Origin: Macrothele yani
Taxonomy: Eukaryota > Arthropoda > Arachnida > Araneae > Macrothelidae
Length of the DNA stretch: 64,000 nucleotides
NCBI GenBank assembly: GCA_039090855.1
Contig: CM077024.1
Location: 69,132,594-69,196,593, forward strand
Direction: 5' to 3'
The position numbers and the translations under genes are program-made. The notes below the pieces were generated by a model. The model saw only the letters and a list, made by a program, of their open reading frames with translations, was not told the origin of the DNA and made no database searches. Below are positions 41,848 to 53,093 of this stretch, in pieces; position 1 is the stretch's first letter, and each line of letters begins with the position of its first letter.

Positions 41848-43868
41848 CATTGCGTATATCACATTTAAAATATATATCCATAAATGCCTCTTAGCATGAC
41901 TTTCTGATAAAATAAAGTGATTAACTAGGTTGTACCTCCATCTTAGACACCGAAAACTAATTTAAAATATATGCATCTTTTATTAGCTTTCGGTGTATTA
42001 GGAAACCCCACATACGTTTAGGATGATGCAGTACTTTTTCTGTTGTTTTTTCTGTCTGTTTTTTTTTTTTTTTTTTGCTCTTTATGAAATGTTCGTAAGA
42101 ATTCATTACGTTGAACTAAGAAATGGCATTTTGTTTTCCTCAGGATTAACGCTAAAGTTTTACTACACTTTTAAACAACGATGCACGTTCCTGAATACTT
42201 ATACTTTAATTAATTGCACTGTTGTATTGCCATTGACTGAAGAGTAAGACAAATTCTTAAAAACGATGGTTTGTTGACAAATATTTATGGGAATAATAAA
42301 CTCTTCTTAGTACTTATGCAACAGACAGCGCAGTCGGTCAACATCTCGCTAGGCTGGAGTAAAGTACTGTAATTCAACAGTGGCATCCAGAAGTTATTCG
42401 CAATCGATGCATATTCATGACTTCATCGTCAAGATAGCGCAGTGCATTGTTTCTGTAGAGCGTGGGCTCACAGGTAGGAAACGCCACACAGTGCCGGTTC
42501 CCTCACTGCACAGAGTATTCTTCCCCCAACCAAACGGTGTTGTTTACACCAGTGGCCATGGGAATGGCCAGAAAGAAAAAAATGGCTGCTGGTCGATAGA
42601 AACTGTCGGCGTTGCCTCGTTTCACATATATTCTCGGCCTTTCTCTAATCATACGTTATCCGAGCCCCTCATTATGTATGCCGTTTTCCATGTTATATAG
42701 CTAGCTACTTATTTGAAGCACAAGCCAAAGTAATAAATACATGCGCTTCGTGAAGACTGAGTCCTTGAGACCCAGAGAGGAAATAGATTTTCGTTTCAAT
42801 TGTATTACAACGAAAATAATTTTCAAAATTGTTTTTGTCAAAATCATATTTTCTTCTTCATGGGGAAAATACTTTTTATAGCAAAACGTGCACATCTGCA
42901 TTCAGATTAGTTATGTTATCCTAGGGTTAAAAGACTCTTTAGCATTCATTAGCTGTTTCATTTCTTTTGAGGAAATTGTTCAATTTACTTGGCACGATAA
43001 AACACGAAAAAGTTAAAGTATTGTGTGGTTAATATAAATTCCTTATACTGCATTTTATGCAAACCGTCATATGCATTACATAACATAAGAGTTACCGAAT
43101 TGCACCTGAAGCAGTCAGTTGGCCCAAACGTGTGTTTTTGGTTTAAAGTGCTAGTTAATTCTCCACATAACTTCCAGTGCAGTCTTAGACTGTAAGCAAC
43201 ATATTCGCTATATAAATAACGTACCCATTTTAAATAAATTGCTCTTACAACTCAAAAATGTTGAAATAACAAGTGTTTTGTTCTCTTGTGTAAAGGAGAA
43301 AGAGAGAGCGAGAGAGAGAAACCTATGCCAGAATCTACCTTTTCATAACAATAGTCAAGTTTTAGTAAAAATTAGTCACTAAAACATATTATGGAAATCA
43401 ACTAGAACTGAAAATCTGAAATTAAGAATCATAAACAAAAACAAAAGCCAAAATTAGTAAAGTAGAGTGGAAAACTCTAATTTTGTCTCAAAGTAACAAA
43501 TTCTAAATATCGGAGAACATCGGTTCGGAAACAATTTAAAATCACTTGACTAAATTCACTCAACATGTAATAAACAATTCCAAAAAAGGAAACGAAGATG
43601 TTTTATAAGCTGAGTAATCAGATGGAGATACCTCACATTGACTAATACTCAAATGCACGGTATTTCCAAAAGGTCTAATAAAACTTTAGGAACGCGTTCT
43701 ACTGTACATAGCGATGAAAGAATTTCATGGCAACATTGACCCAAACACTTTTCCCTTCGTAGAAAGCTTTCACGTGAAAACTCTGCTGATTCCAAACTGT
43801 ATTGTTGCCTGATGGTTTCCATGATCTCCCCCCCCTCCTCCCCAGTGGAAAAAGGCGAAAATTAACAT
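41848..43868. other. Intergenic stretch, nothing recognised
   Basis: Poly-T run at about 42058-42076 and a short GA-rich tract near 43303-43320. A segment at 42300-42640 is more GC-rich, but I find no gene in it. Confidence 0.4.
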
Positions 43869-44090
43869 ATTGTTATTTGTGATTCCTCGGTGAACAACAG
43901 ACAAGGGAGAAATGTTGAAGAAATATATAATAAAAATGGAGATGAAAATCAAAATATTGTTATTTGCGATTTCTCGGTGAACAACACACAAGGGAGAAAT
44001 GTTGTTGAAGAAATATGGAATAAAAATGGAGATACATTGCTACAGAACCCATTTCGAAAACAAGACTCAAGAGTAAAAATGAGCTGGTGA
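43861..44090 (+). pseudogene. Tandemly repeated coding-like unit, unknown family
   Basis: A unit of 90-93 bp occurs twice in the same frame (about 43870-43959 and 43960-44052), reading NIVICDFSVNNTQGRNVVEE then IWNKNGD in the second copy and nearly the same in the first. The copies differ by an in-frame codon insertion and by both silent and replacement changes. The frame is closed upstream by a TAA at about 43864 and ends at TGA (44088-44090) after VKMSW. I do not recognise the protein. It could be an exon relic of a repeat protein or a chance-open minisatellite. Confidence 0.35.
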
Positions 44091-44158
44091 GAGGACCTAC
44101 ACCAGCTGCTCCTGATACTGGAAGAGCTACTCCTGGCGACTAGATCCCCACACATTTG

Positions 44159-45337
44159 CACTGTTGTTAATAGAAATTGCAACACAAAAAAAAAAAATGC
44201 TCGGATTTGCACGAAATTTCGATTGTGGATAGGGCACTATAGGAGATGCAAATTATTACAATTGCAGCGCACGTGCGAATGTGAGGCGCGCGCAACGCCA
44301 TTGGAAAGGTCACATCAGGGGGTATAAAAGAAGGCGTACAGAGAGCAGGTTTTTGAACTTGCTATCGTTAAACTCGACACTACGCAGTTGTTAACATGTA
44401 AACATGCCGCGTAGGAGGACGAGACAACCAAACAAACACCTGACGGTGTTTGAAATCGTTGGACTCAGAGAAGGTGGTTTATCATACCGTGATATTGCTG
44501 CGCGCGTTAGGCGTGACGCAGCTATTGTTATGCGTACATGGTGTCAATGGACAGCAGAAGGTTCTACGCATCGTCGTGCAACGTCTGTTGTTCGAAATCA
44601 CATGACCGAGCGGGAAGACAAGCACTTGTACCGTATGGCAGTGACGTCGCGCACAACGCCATCTACGAAACTTGCGCAGAAACGGATGATCGTCACACAT
44701 CGTCCGATGTCTGAAAGCACTGTTCGTCACCGATTGCTGTAGAGAGGCCTCGTTGCTCACCGTTCATTGGTCCGACTTCCCTTGACTTTGAACCATAGGC
44801 ACCAGATATTGCAGTGGTGCCGTGAACGTCGAAACTGCAGTGCTGAATGGGAGCATCGTGTTTTCGAAAGAGTCCAGATTCAATCTAATGCATTACGACG
44901 GGCGAATCCTTGTTCGCAGACACCATGGTGAACGATATCTGGAAGGCTGCATTGTGCAGCGCCATACCGGTCCGACGCCGAGCGTGATGGTCTAGGGCGC
45001 TATTGCGCTTCATTCACGCACTCGCCTACTACGCATCACCAGCAGATTGAACAGCAACGCTACATCACGGAAGTGTCGGATGCTGAACCTTTCCTTCAAA
45101 CGATCCCAGGAGCGGTCTTCCAACAAGATAATGCCCGATCCCATGTTGCTCGTACTGTCTTCTGTGCGCATGGAGTCACTCGTCTTTCTTGGCCAGCTCG
45201 CTCGTTAAATTTGTCGCCTATAAAGAACGTCTGGGGTGTCGTCGCCCAACGACTTGTTCGCATGGCATCGCCGACTGTCACAATTATTATGATTGCTTGT
45301 TTCTTTCTTGGTGTTGCAATTTTTATTAGCAGCAGTG
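44159..45337 (+). mobile_element. Tc1/mariner element, internally deleted (copy J)
   Basis: The left end CACTGTTGTTAATAGAAATT at 44159 and, on the opposite strand at 45337, CACTGCTGCTAATAAAAATT form the terminal inverted repeat. 1,179 bp. TA flanks are not preserved. The right end joins the transposase frame at about 45284, so roughly the last 60 codons are deleted. Confidence 0.8.
44404..45283 (+). pseudogene. Tc1-like transposase lacking its C-terminus (copy J)
   Basis: From MPRRRTRQPNKHLTVFEIVG (44404) through the helix-turn-helix (GLSYRDIAARVRRDAAIVMR), stop at about 44740, then RGLVAHRSLVRLPLTL and WCRERRNCSAEWEHRVF. The first catalytic Asp motif is frameshifted near 44865. FQQDNARSHVARTV keeps the second Asp. 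In SLNLSPIKNVWG the third acidic residue is Lys. After MASPTV the frame runs straight into the right terminal repeat. It shares family features with copy F. Confidence 0.8.
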
Positions 45338-45814
45338 CATATATGAAACACCTATGACTGCTGCTAACTCTCTCGTTCAAGTTCTGAGATCCTCTAGGAC
45401 TATGTTCATCGTATGTTACAATGTTTGGAAACGTCTGGCTTGTTCCCCGATCTGCAATGATAGACGAAATGTATCCCATCTTCCGAAGACACTGATGGAT
45501 TTCTGCAAAAGTATTCTTGGCTGAACATTGGCTCTTCTGAAAAGCTATCCCGTAGAGATGCTTGATTTCGCCATAAATGAAATGATTTGCCGGAAATTTC
45601 ATCTCTGGCGAACGGATTTTTTGCTGTTAAGGTCGCAAATAAAACGTAAATTGACAAAAACAACAGCACTACTGATTTACTAACTGACACGTAACTTCAG
45701 AACAACTGATTTACAGGACAACTGCCGATTTACTTTATGTAGCAGAATTGTCCAACACTTGCACATAATTACTGTGTCATCAGACATGCGAATGATGCAG
45801 ATACTTGACACATT
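45338..45814 (-). other. Intergenic stretch with a weak secreted-peptide-like ORF
   Basis: The minus strand 45690-45406 is open for 94 codons, from a GTG and not an ATG. It starts with a hydrophobic stretch like a signal peptide (SKSVVLLFLSIYVLFATLTA), and a Cys-containing tail (EYFC, YHC, KHC) follows. An overlapping ATG frame starts at 45602. There is no upstream ATG in the first frame and no homologue known to me. Probably non-coding, possibly an exon. Confidence 0.2.
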
Positions 45815-46521
45815 TAGATTTTTTAGGAAACCTCAAAAATCAGAAAAAAAAAGCATGCACTTACTCCCCCTAGCGGAAAAACTGAGTTTTGTTTAGGATA
45901 TAAAATGTGAAGTGTTCTTCATAATGAATGGAACCCCATTTACCAAAAAAAAAAAAACAAAAAAAAAAAAAAAAAAACCCCGAAATTCTACAATAGATAA
46001 AACTCCCACAACTGGGATTAATTACTTACACCCACTGGTGTCAGAAATATTCCTTACCAAAAATAGCAAATTATGTGAAAATGCTCTAAAGTGCAAAATA
46101 TCTGATGCAAGAGGAATTTTTCAAATCAAGCGATTAAAACGTTAAACAAGAGATATGGAGGGAAACGTGATGCGATTTTACATCCCATAGCGATAAAGCT
46201 CTGCGTTATTTTATGAAGATAACGGGTAAATTATTCTCGATGGTAAAGGGCGTCCTCCCAAGACAGGATTTTTCCAGGGAGCTTTTATAATCGAAGATAC
46301 CTTTCCAAAAAGGGATGTGATCTGAAGCGGCACAACTTTGAAAATGAAAAAGGAGAATATGCGCAAAATATTCTTCATGTGATTGAAAAAAATATGTTTA
46401 AAATGCGTCTTCTAGAAGTAGAGAAAGCAAGAAAACAGACTTTAGATCTGACCTTCTCGAGTCCGATATTTAAAAGAGTAAAAACAGCTGCCAACATGTT
46501 GTAAACAGTAATATGCACTTT
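45815..46521. repeat. Decayed CTCF-like-motif array, copy 3, left part
   Basis: It contains ACTCCCCCTAGCGGAAAAAC (45864), ACCCACTGGTGTC (about 46029) with CTTACCAAAAATAGCAAATTATGTG-type flanks, and ACATCCCATAGCG (about 46178). These are the same unit types as at 1 and 29156, more diverged. It ends at the target site of the gypsy element and continues at 60216. Confidence 0.65.
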
Positions 46522-46525
46522 ATAC

Positions 46526-49500
46526 TGATATGTTGCTGAAAATCTGTGTACACCTGATCAATGTTTTCAGATTTTCATCAACATTATCCACGTTCTTCTT
46601 GAAAGAAAAATAAATAAATCGAAGGGATAATAGTGGTCAGTTCAGGAAAGGGTGACGATTCTTCCCTGGAGTGATTTGCTGTTAAACATTTCGTAAATTT
46701 AGATTTCACCTCCCCTGGGTTCGATTTTTGGGATCCAGAGAGAAAGTCAAGAAAAAGTTACAGAAAATTCTATTTTCTCATCGTTGTTTTTTTTTTCTCC
46801 TCTTCTCTGCTTAATGTACAAAATGAGTGTTTTTACTTTGTTAAGGGATAGGAGAGTAGCAAAGGGCTACCCTCCCTCCAATTCAGTATTTATCATCGCT
46901 CTGGGGCTAGCCTATGGATTTTTGGTTAAGTTCCAAGGTTAAGCATATAAATTGCGTAATAAAGAGTAAGTGATTGCTTTCAAAATTACTCAGCCCAGCA
47001 GGAGGGAAATAACAGTGCACATCAGAAAAAAAAAGGAAGGGATGTAATATTCTGAGTGAAGAGTGGTGTAAATATTTTTTTTCTCTTTCTTTTACCTTTG
47101 TTGTGTGAACAAAAATGTAGCATTTGTATTATTCATTATCTAATCTATGAGTAGGACAATTCAGAAGTTAATAGGATGTATTATAATTTTAACTTTGAAA
47201 TTATGAAGTTGGTGAGGTAAGGCTGGTATGGACTTGATAAGTGGGCCTTAAAACTTAAAAACAAGAATAAATGTAATCCAAATCAAGAAGAAAAAAAAAG
47301 GGGGAAAAGAATAATCTTTTGCCGGGGCAAGTAATTTCATAAGTGATATTTTTTTTGTTGAGTATTAAAAAAGGAATGCAAGAAAAAGAAAGCTGGTCTA
47401 TGCTCAAAATAGTTAGTGAAAAAAAAATGTAGTTCTTTTTATGGTATATGATGTATGTATTTATATTTTCTGTAAGTCAAATGCAGTTCCTTTCCTCTTC
47501 CAACGGTCACTTTTTTTCCCCCAAGCTCATTCCAAGAAATGGGGAGTGCTGTTTGAAATTGTTAGGAGATCGCCCACCCGAAAGTGAGCCGTTATTTACA
47601 CAAAAAGACATTTTTTTCCCTCTCTACAACGCTGTGGTGAAATTCTCAGAACAGAAACACCACCCCGAGAAATTTCCCAGCTGGGATCACGTGGGCTGGC
47701 AAAGAGGGCTTAATCCTGAAGAGTTATAGTACGAGCTGTCAAGCTCTAAGCGGCATGAAAACAGGCGTGCATAAAAATTTATGTGTTTCCCGCCAAGAAG
47801 GCAAGAAGGGTCATATCAGATTACACATGTGCCTGGTCGCTGAGAGTTCCTGCGCTTTTGCTTTTTTCCCCCACCCTACCTTCCTCTGGTTGTAAGAGGA
47901 ATGTCACGTGGGCAAGCACGAAACCATTGCGTGGTTTTGACCGGCTGACCAATGGGAGCAAAGCGTCCCTCGTGGATGGCGCTGATTGGCTCTCTGTGTT
48001 TTTCTGCGAGGGAGCGTCGTTTTGAGTCTGGAGAAGAAATCTCTCGAAAGAGGAGTTGGAAGTGAAAGGAAGAGAAAAAGAATGCAGGGCAATTGGAAGA
48101 TAGTCCTCGACATAGGTGGTTATTCACCACCAGCCAGGAAAAAGATACAAGACCTCATCCCTGTTAAAAAAAAAAAAAAAAAGGAAAAAAGAAATTTTTT
48201 TAGCAAACAGCGGCTCTAAAACCGACTCCAGAGTATGAAGGGGCCCGGGTCGAGGTGTGCCACCACCACCAGGCAGTTAGGCCTAAAGAAAGAAGGTAGC
48301 CTATTTGCCGGGCCGTGAAGAGGTCAACCGACGCTTGCATCTCAACCCCAGGCGAGACTTGGCATTCGATACCTGCAAAGTCCACGAACTCACTCCCATC
48401 TATGCAATCCATGATGGTCAATGACGGCTCTGGGAAGAAAGTATCCTAACGTACCAGGTGCACTTCGTCAGTGAGCGTGGTCAAAGCTTCCAACCTCCAG
48501 CAGATGTCAGCCTAAGACGTGATGTTCCGACCTATTTGTGAATTTCAACACCGATTCCCCCTCATCAAGGGGTAAGTTGTATACAGTAATTCTATTTTTG
48601 GCCCTTTCGTAGAGCCGAAGTCGGCACTACAGTAATCAGATTACCAGTATGCTCTAAAGAAAAAAAGGGTACTTTCCGTCTGCATGTCGGAGGTTATCCA
48701 GTTAAGATTCATCAGGAGAGAAAGAGGGAACTGTACGTGACATTACTCTCGCAAATGTAGTAAACATATAAAAAAAAGGAAAAGGTTAAACTCACAAATA
48801 TGATTGTAAATCGTGATAGTTGACTCGCCTCTTCAAGGCGAGAATTTTCATGTTAAAATGTTAACACTTCAGTTCACCTGTGCATACCTGCCTTAAGAAA
48901 TTTATTTTGAGTTTTGTTAATAGAGAGAAAGATATAAGTAATCTTAATCTACACACATATATATATACCTATATAAATATACACTAATAAATATTGGATC
49001 CAGAGTTTTGATATTTGTACAGAGAAGATACAATTTGTTTGGATAACATGTAAGCAAGCCACAAATGTAAATTAACGTTCACGCTGTGTTAATAAGTGAC
49101 ATTATTCACGTGGACTCTGCCATGATTATATAAGATCGATCATTTGAATTACTGACTTCACAAATGAGTGGACCAGTGAAGCCTTAGCGAAGTGCTAAAT
49201 TGTAAATGTATTAAATCTCTCATAGCAATATTAATATCTTTCCTATTTGTGCATGTTGTTATTGTTGTAAAAATAAATACAGGCATTAGCCTTTCAAAAA
49301 CCAAATTTTGGTAAAAGTTGGCATTCGATTTTTAGGTGTGTCTCATAGTTTCTGAGCCATCGCATTCATCAACCAACGCTTTGACGTTGGCCTAGGACAA
49401 GAATCTGGGTTGTGACACAATATATACCAATGCCTATTTAGTAAAATGAAGTGATGATTACACGACCATTTCTTTTTGATGCTTACATACACGAGTTCCA

Positions 49501-49829
49501 AAATTACTGATTTTTCCAGAGTTGACACATTTATACACGTGTAACATGAATACAGTGTGATGTCATAACATATAGAAATAGTACAGGTGGTGAAAACAAA
49601 ATTGTATCTGTGTACACACAAGCTCACCTACAAGTGAAAACCTCATACACAATTGTCAATTCAAAGTAACAAGAATATAGCCACCATAAAAACACTTTGG
49701 GTTCCGAAATGCCTCTACCCATCTCCCGAAGTGAAATTTTAGTCTAAATTCAAAATTTTCCTTCAGGTTTACTTTTGGCTAGCTATTATAATCACCTTAC
49801 ATAACGTGGCTGAGATTTCCGCCACAACA
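46526..49829 (+). repeat. 5' LTR of gypsy element
   Basis: 3,304 bp. It contains two CCAAT elements (47949-47953, and inverted at 47985-47989) in a GC-richer segment that probably holds the promoter, a hairpin CTCGCC...GGCGAG (48824-48842), and AATAAA at 49272-49277 as a candidate polyadenylation signal. An open stretch of 93 codons (47448-47729) is shared by both LTRs but, as the LTRs are almost identical, that is no evidence for coding. Confidence 0.95.
47949..47989 (+). promoter_or_regulatory. Candidate gypsy LTR promoter (two CCAAT boxes)
   Basis: CCAAT at 47949-47953 and ATTGG at 47985-47989, 31 bp apart, upstream of a GC-rich stretch ending near 48060. A start site nearby is inferred. 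No TATA box is seen. The same pair is in the 3' LTR near 58328 and 58364. Confidence 0.35.
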
Positions 49830-49833
49830 TAAG

Positions 49834-49850
49834 TGGTGCCGTGTCCTAGG
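49834..49850 (+). other. Primer binding site of gypsy element
   Basis: TGGTGCCGTGTCCTAGG starts four bases after the 5' LTR. It begins with TGG, as expected for complementarity to a CCA-ended tRNA. I could not assign the tRNA. Confidence 0.6.
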
Positions 49851-51050
49851 ATGCGTGCCATGGCTCAATTTTTTAAGACACTGAATGCCAAATAATTCCA
49901 AAGTGTTGTAATAATACTGATAAGTTGTTGTTAAATGAAAATAGCTGAGTAGTCTCTGAAAATTTTGTAAGAGCATACACCAGTGGAAATTAAAGGTTGA
50001 GTTGGGGTTATAATTGTGAAAAATAGAATAACACAAGGTTACAGTAAACAATAATTTTGTTTTGTACATCTTCACTGCTATTAATAATCAGAGAGTAAGG
50101 ATATTAAGTCAAAGCTTCAGGGTGTATATATATATATATATATTTCTTCAAATTTCAAAGTGGGAACAAAATAATCTAGTGTTTAGTACATATGTTATTT
50201 CTAGTGTTTTGCATATATAAGTTTTTGGAGCAATTTGCATACATAAGTGTTTAAATGAATAGTGTAGAATTTTGAGTATATTAGCATAGTGTGAATTTTT
50301 GCATTGAAGATTTTTCTTTGAGTGAGCTTAAATCTGAATAGGTATGATGATAACTTGCACAATTCATAGAACATGTCAGTATTAATAACAGTTACAGGAT
50401 TACTTAGTTAGTGAGTTGTTACAAAGCACTTGCCCTAGGAAAAAGTAAAAAAAAATTTTTGGTGTAATATTTCAATTTGTATGGTTTCGGCTCAAGTTAG
50501 GAGTAAAGTGAAGCATAACATCATACTAACTAGGACAACCATAATTTCTTTTTTTTGCCTCTTTTCCCTTCTGCTGGGAAATCAAATTATAATGGAGACT
50601 TGAGTTTTTGGCGCTATTTGAATTTTAGAACATAGAATTTTCATTTTTTTTATTTTGGCAAAAAGATTCTTTCGATATTCTGTAAGAGTGGGAACATATA
50701 AATTTCTTTTGATGTTGTGATTATATCAGTGTTTGGTAAGTATTATTGGTATTTTGTGATGTGGGGAGATTGTTTATTCCTTCAAATGCTAGGAGGCGAA
50801 TACAGTGTTATTCTGTGTAGTGGTTTATGGTAGTGTGAATTTAGTGTAATTTCAAATAATTTTTGTTTTGGGTTTCCTTTGCTACAGTGAGTTAGTTTCA
50901 TTGAGAGTGTTAGTATAGTGAAGGTGTAGTGCAAGATTAACAGGGTGTTAGGATAACCTTAGATACAGCTACAGCAGTGCTAGTGCTGAGTAAATATAAA
51001 TATTGCAATTTTTTTCTTGCTGAAGCAAGAGTAAATTGAATTAGGAAATC

Positions 51051-52219
51051 ATGGCTAATGAAGGAGAAGGTACCGGAGAAATCCAAGGAGTAAATTGGAG
51101 TATCCCAGGTCTAATGGGACTAGTGAAGGATTTTTCTGGGGATCCTAGTAGATTGTCAGTGAAAGAGTTCTTTGAGACATTAGAGGATGTGGCACTCATG
51201 GGATGCTGGGCAGCAGATCAGAAATTTGTGGTATTGAAACATAGGTGTACAGGAGAGGCCAAACAACTAGTTAGGGATGTGATTGCTCGGTCAGAGAATG
51301 TAGATTATGAGGGGTTGAAAAAGAACTAATTGAGAGGTTTGCTTCACCTGAATCGGTAACTGTCAAGATGGGAAGATTTCACTCGTGCGTTCAGAAAAGG
51401 GGTGAGACAGTGAGGCAATTTGCAGCTAGGTTAGAACGGGCAGCCTTTAGCTACTTCAATGAAAACGCTGGAGCTTTGGCTGAGTTCAGAGACCAGAATG
51501 TCTTGGCCCAGTTCATAACAGGAGTGGACCCAAAAATTCGTCGCCTGGTTCTGTCCCATCAACCACGAACCTATAAAGACGCAAAAGAGAAGGCCATGTT
51601 GGAAGAAGAAAATGAGAAGTACATGGCCAGTTTTTCTCGGGGTGTATCCTTCGTAGGAGTGGAGGAAGGAGATAATCGTGCCCCTAGGCATGAGCTTGGG
51701 GAGGAAACGCCTCCAAGTCCCACGATGTTAGCACTGTGTGACCAAATTAGGGAACTGGGCAAGCAAGTAGCCACTTTAGCAATTGCTAATGCCAGTGCCA
51801 GTGAGAAACCACCGAGGGAAGAGCCGAGGCACAGCAGTTCTCCTGCTAGTAGGGAATCAGGTTTTTCCCCAGCCAGGAACAATTACTCCTCACCCACAAG
51901 GTACCGGAGAGATAGGAGACAGGAATATCCACGAGAAGGCAGGTCGGATAGATACAGATCCCCTAGTCGTCCAAGACAGGAAGATTTCCGCCGGAGCAGC
52001 AGGCTCACTGTGATCTGCTATCGGTGTAACCAGGTGGGGCATTATGCAAATGAATGTCACCAGATAGACAGGCCCTCTCAGGAGTATAGAAATCAGGGTC
52101 GCGGAAGAAGTCAATATCTTTCCCATTCCAGGGGCGGAAGGACTCGACATGCACCACCGGGCAGAAATGGTCAACAACGAAACAATCAACACAACAGGTC
52201 GGATGCTTTAAACTGGTAG
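51051..52219 (+). CDS. gag: gag polyprotein, one frameshift
   Basis: Starts MANEGEGTGEIQGVNW at 51051 and ends at TAG 52217-52219, about 389 residues if read through. The N-terminal half contains WSIPGLMGLVKDFSGDP and CWAADQKFVVLKHRCTGEA, typical of the capsid region of Ty3/gypsy Gag. The second part has FAARLERAAF and ITGVDPKIRRL. An Arg/Ser-rich linker follows, then one zinc knuckle (CYRCNQVGHYANEC, CX2CX4HX4C, nucleotides 52016-52057) for nucleic acid binding. A one-base loss in the A run near 51319-51325 shifts the frame and gives a stop at 51327-51329; the second part is open from 51368. It could be a defect of this copy or a homopolymer sequencing error. Confidence 0.85.
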
Positions 52220-52248
52220 TGGGGAGAAGATATTGGGAGTCATCTTCT
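52207..52248 (+). promoter_or_regulatory. Programmed -1 frameshift signal, gag to protease
   Basis: The heptamer TTTAAAC (52207-52213) is in the gag phase as T TTA AAC, the canonical X XXY YYZ slippery form, two codons before the gag stop. The protease frame is exactly -1 relative to gag. Eleven bases further on a hairpin can form: AGAAGAT (52225-52231) with ATCTTCT (52242-52248), loop 10 nt. The hairpin is modest and a pseudoknot was not tested. Confidence 0.75.
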
Positions 52249-53064
52249 AAGAAAAAACCCCTTGTTGTAAAGGCTCCAATTGGCTCATGTTTCACCAACG
52301 GTCACTCGTTTGGCATGCCTATTCTGGAAGGAGTAGTTAGTGGGAAATCCTTGAGGCTACTGATTGACACGGGGGCGTCAGTTAGCTTAATAACCGAGGG
52401 TTGCCTCAACTCCTTACCAGGATATAAGAGATTCATGAAATATCCCAACCTAGTGGTCAAGGGTGTTTCAGGGAAACACCTGGATATTAAGGCATATGTG
52501 GAATTGAAATTTTGTTTGTCTGGGGTGAATTTTAAGCATAAAGTGTTTGTCACCCAGACCCGGTTATCATCAGATTATGATGTCATTGTTGGTTTTGACC
52601 TTTTAAAGGCACAACAATTTGTTTTCAATGCTGCAGCAGGCACTTTAAGTAGAGTAGGAGCACGCATGCCAAATGTTTATCCACGAGAGAGGGAACAAGT
52701 GATTGCTTTGGTGAAACAGATGTTCCAAATACCAAAGAGAAAGAGGAAAGTGGTTAAGAGAAAAAGGAGGAAGAGGTGTGCAAGAAAGAGGGTGATACCC
52801 CAGAGTACCCCTAAAGTGTCAGAGCATGCTGGTGTTGATCCTATTGGTGTGGTTACTGCTAGAGAGGGAGCCTTCTCTACTGAGGAGACCCCCATTTCAA
52901 AAGGTAAACAAACCAACCCACCGGCTGAGTCAGTAGTGCATCAGGAGGATTCTCTCCCTACTGAGGTATCCGAGGCACCTTCGGGAAGTCAAAATTTAGG
53001 GAAAAGGCATTATTTTGGAAAAACTGTCCGAGCGGAGAAAATACCCCCAAATCTGAAAGGATAA
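52219..53064 (+). CDS. pro: Retropepsin-like protease domain (pro), -1 frame to gag
   Basis: 281 codons open from the gag stop. There is no ATG at the start, so expression must come from ribosomal frameshifting. LRLLIDTGASVSLITEGCL holds the active-site Asp-Thr-Gly (Asp at about residue 50), and DYDVIVGFDLLKA about 85 residues later is the conserved second motif of Ty3/gypsy proteases. The remainder (residues 150-281) is a basic segment (KRKRKVVKRKRRKR) and a low-complexity linker. It overlaps the next frame by about 100 bases and ends at TAA 53062-53064. Confidence 0.85.
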   Translation: MGRRYWESSSKKKPLVVKAPIGSCFTNGHSFGMPILEGVVSGKSLRLLIDTGASVSLITEGCLNSLPGYKRFMKYPNLVVKGVSGKHLDIKAYVELKFCLSGVNFKHKVFVTQTRLSSDYDVIVGFDLLKAQQFVFNAAAGTLSRVGARMPNVYPREREQVIALVKQMFQIPKRKRKVVKRKRRKRCARKRVIPQSTPKVSEHAGVDPIGVVTAREGAFSTEETPISKGKQTNPPAESVVHQEDSLPTEVSEAPSGSQNLGKRHYFGKTVRAEKIPPNLKG

Positions 53065-53093
53065 TTTCGGTAACGGTTGCAGACTGTGCAGAG

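Noticed and set aside
47448..47729. 93-residue ORF repeated at 57827-58108
   Set aside because: It lies in the two LTRs of one element. Identity reflects LTR homogeneity, not selection for coding, and the sequence has no recognisable domain.
51431..52298. Minus-strand ORFs opposite gag and protease
   Set aside because: Antisense shadows of the gypsy coding region without their own family resemblance.
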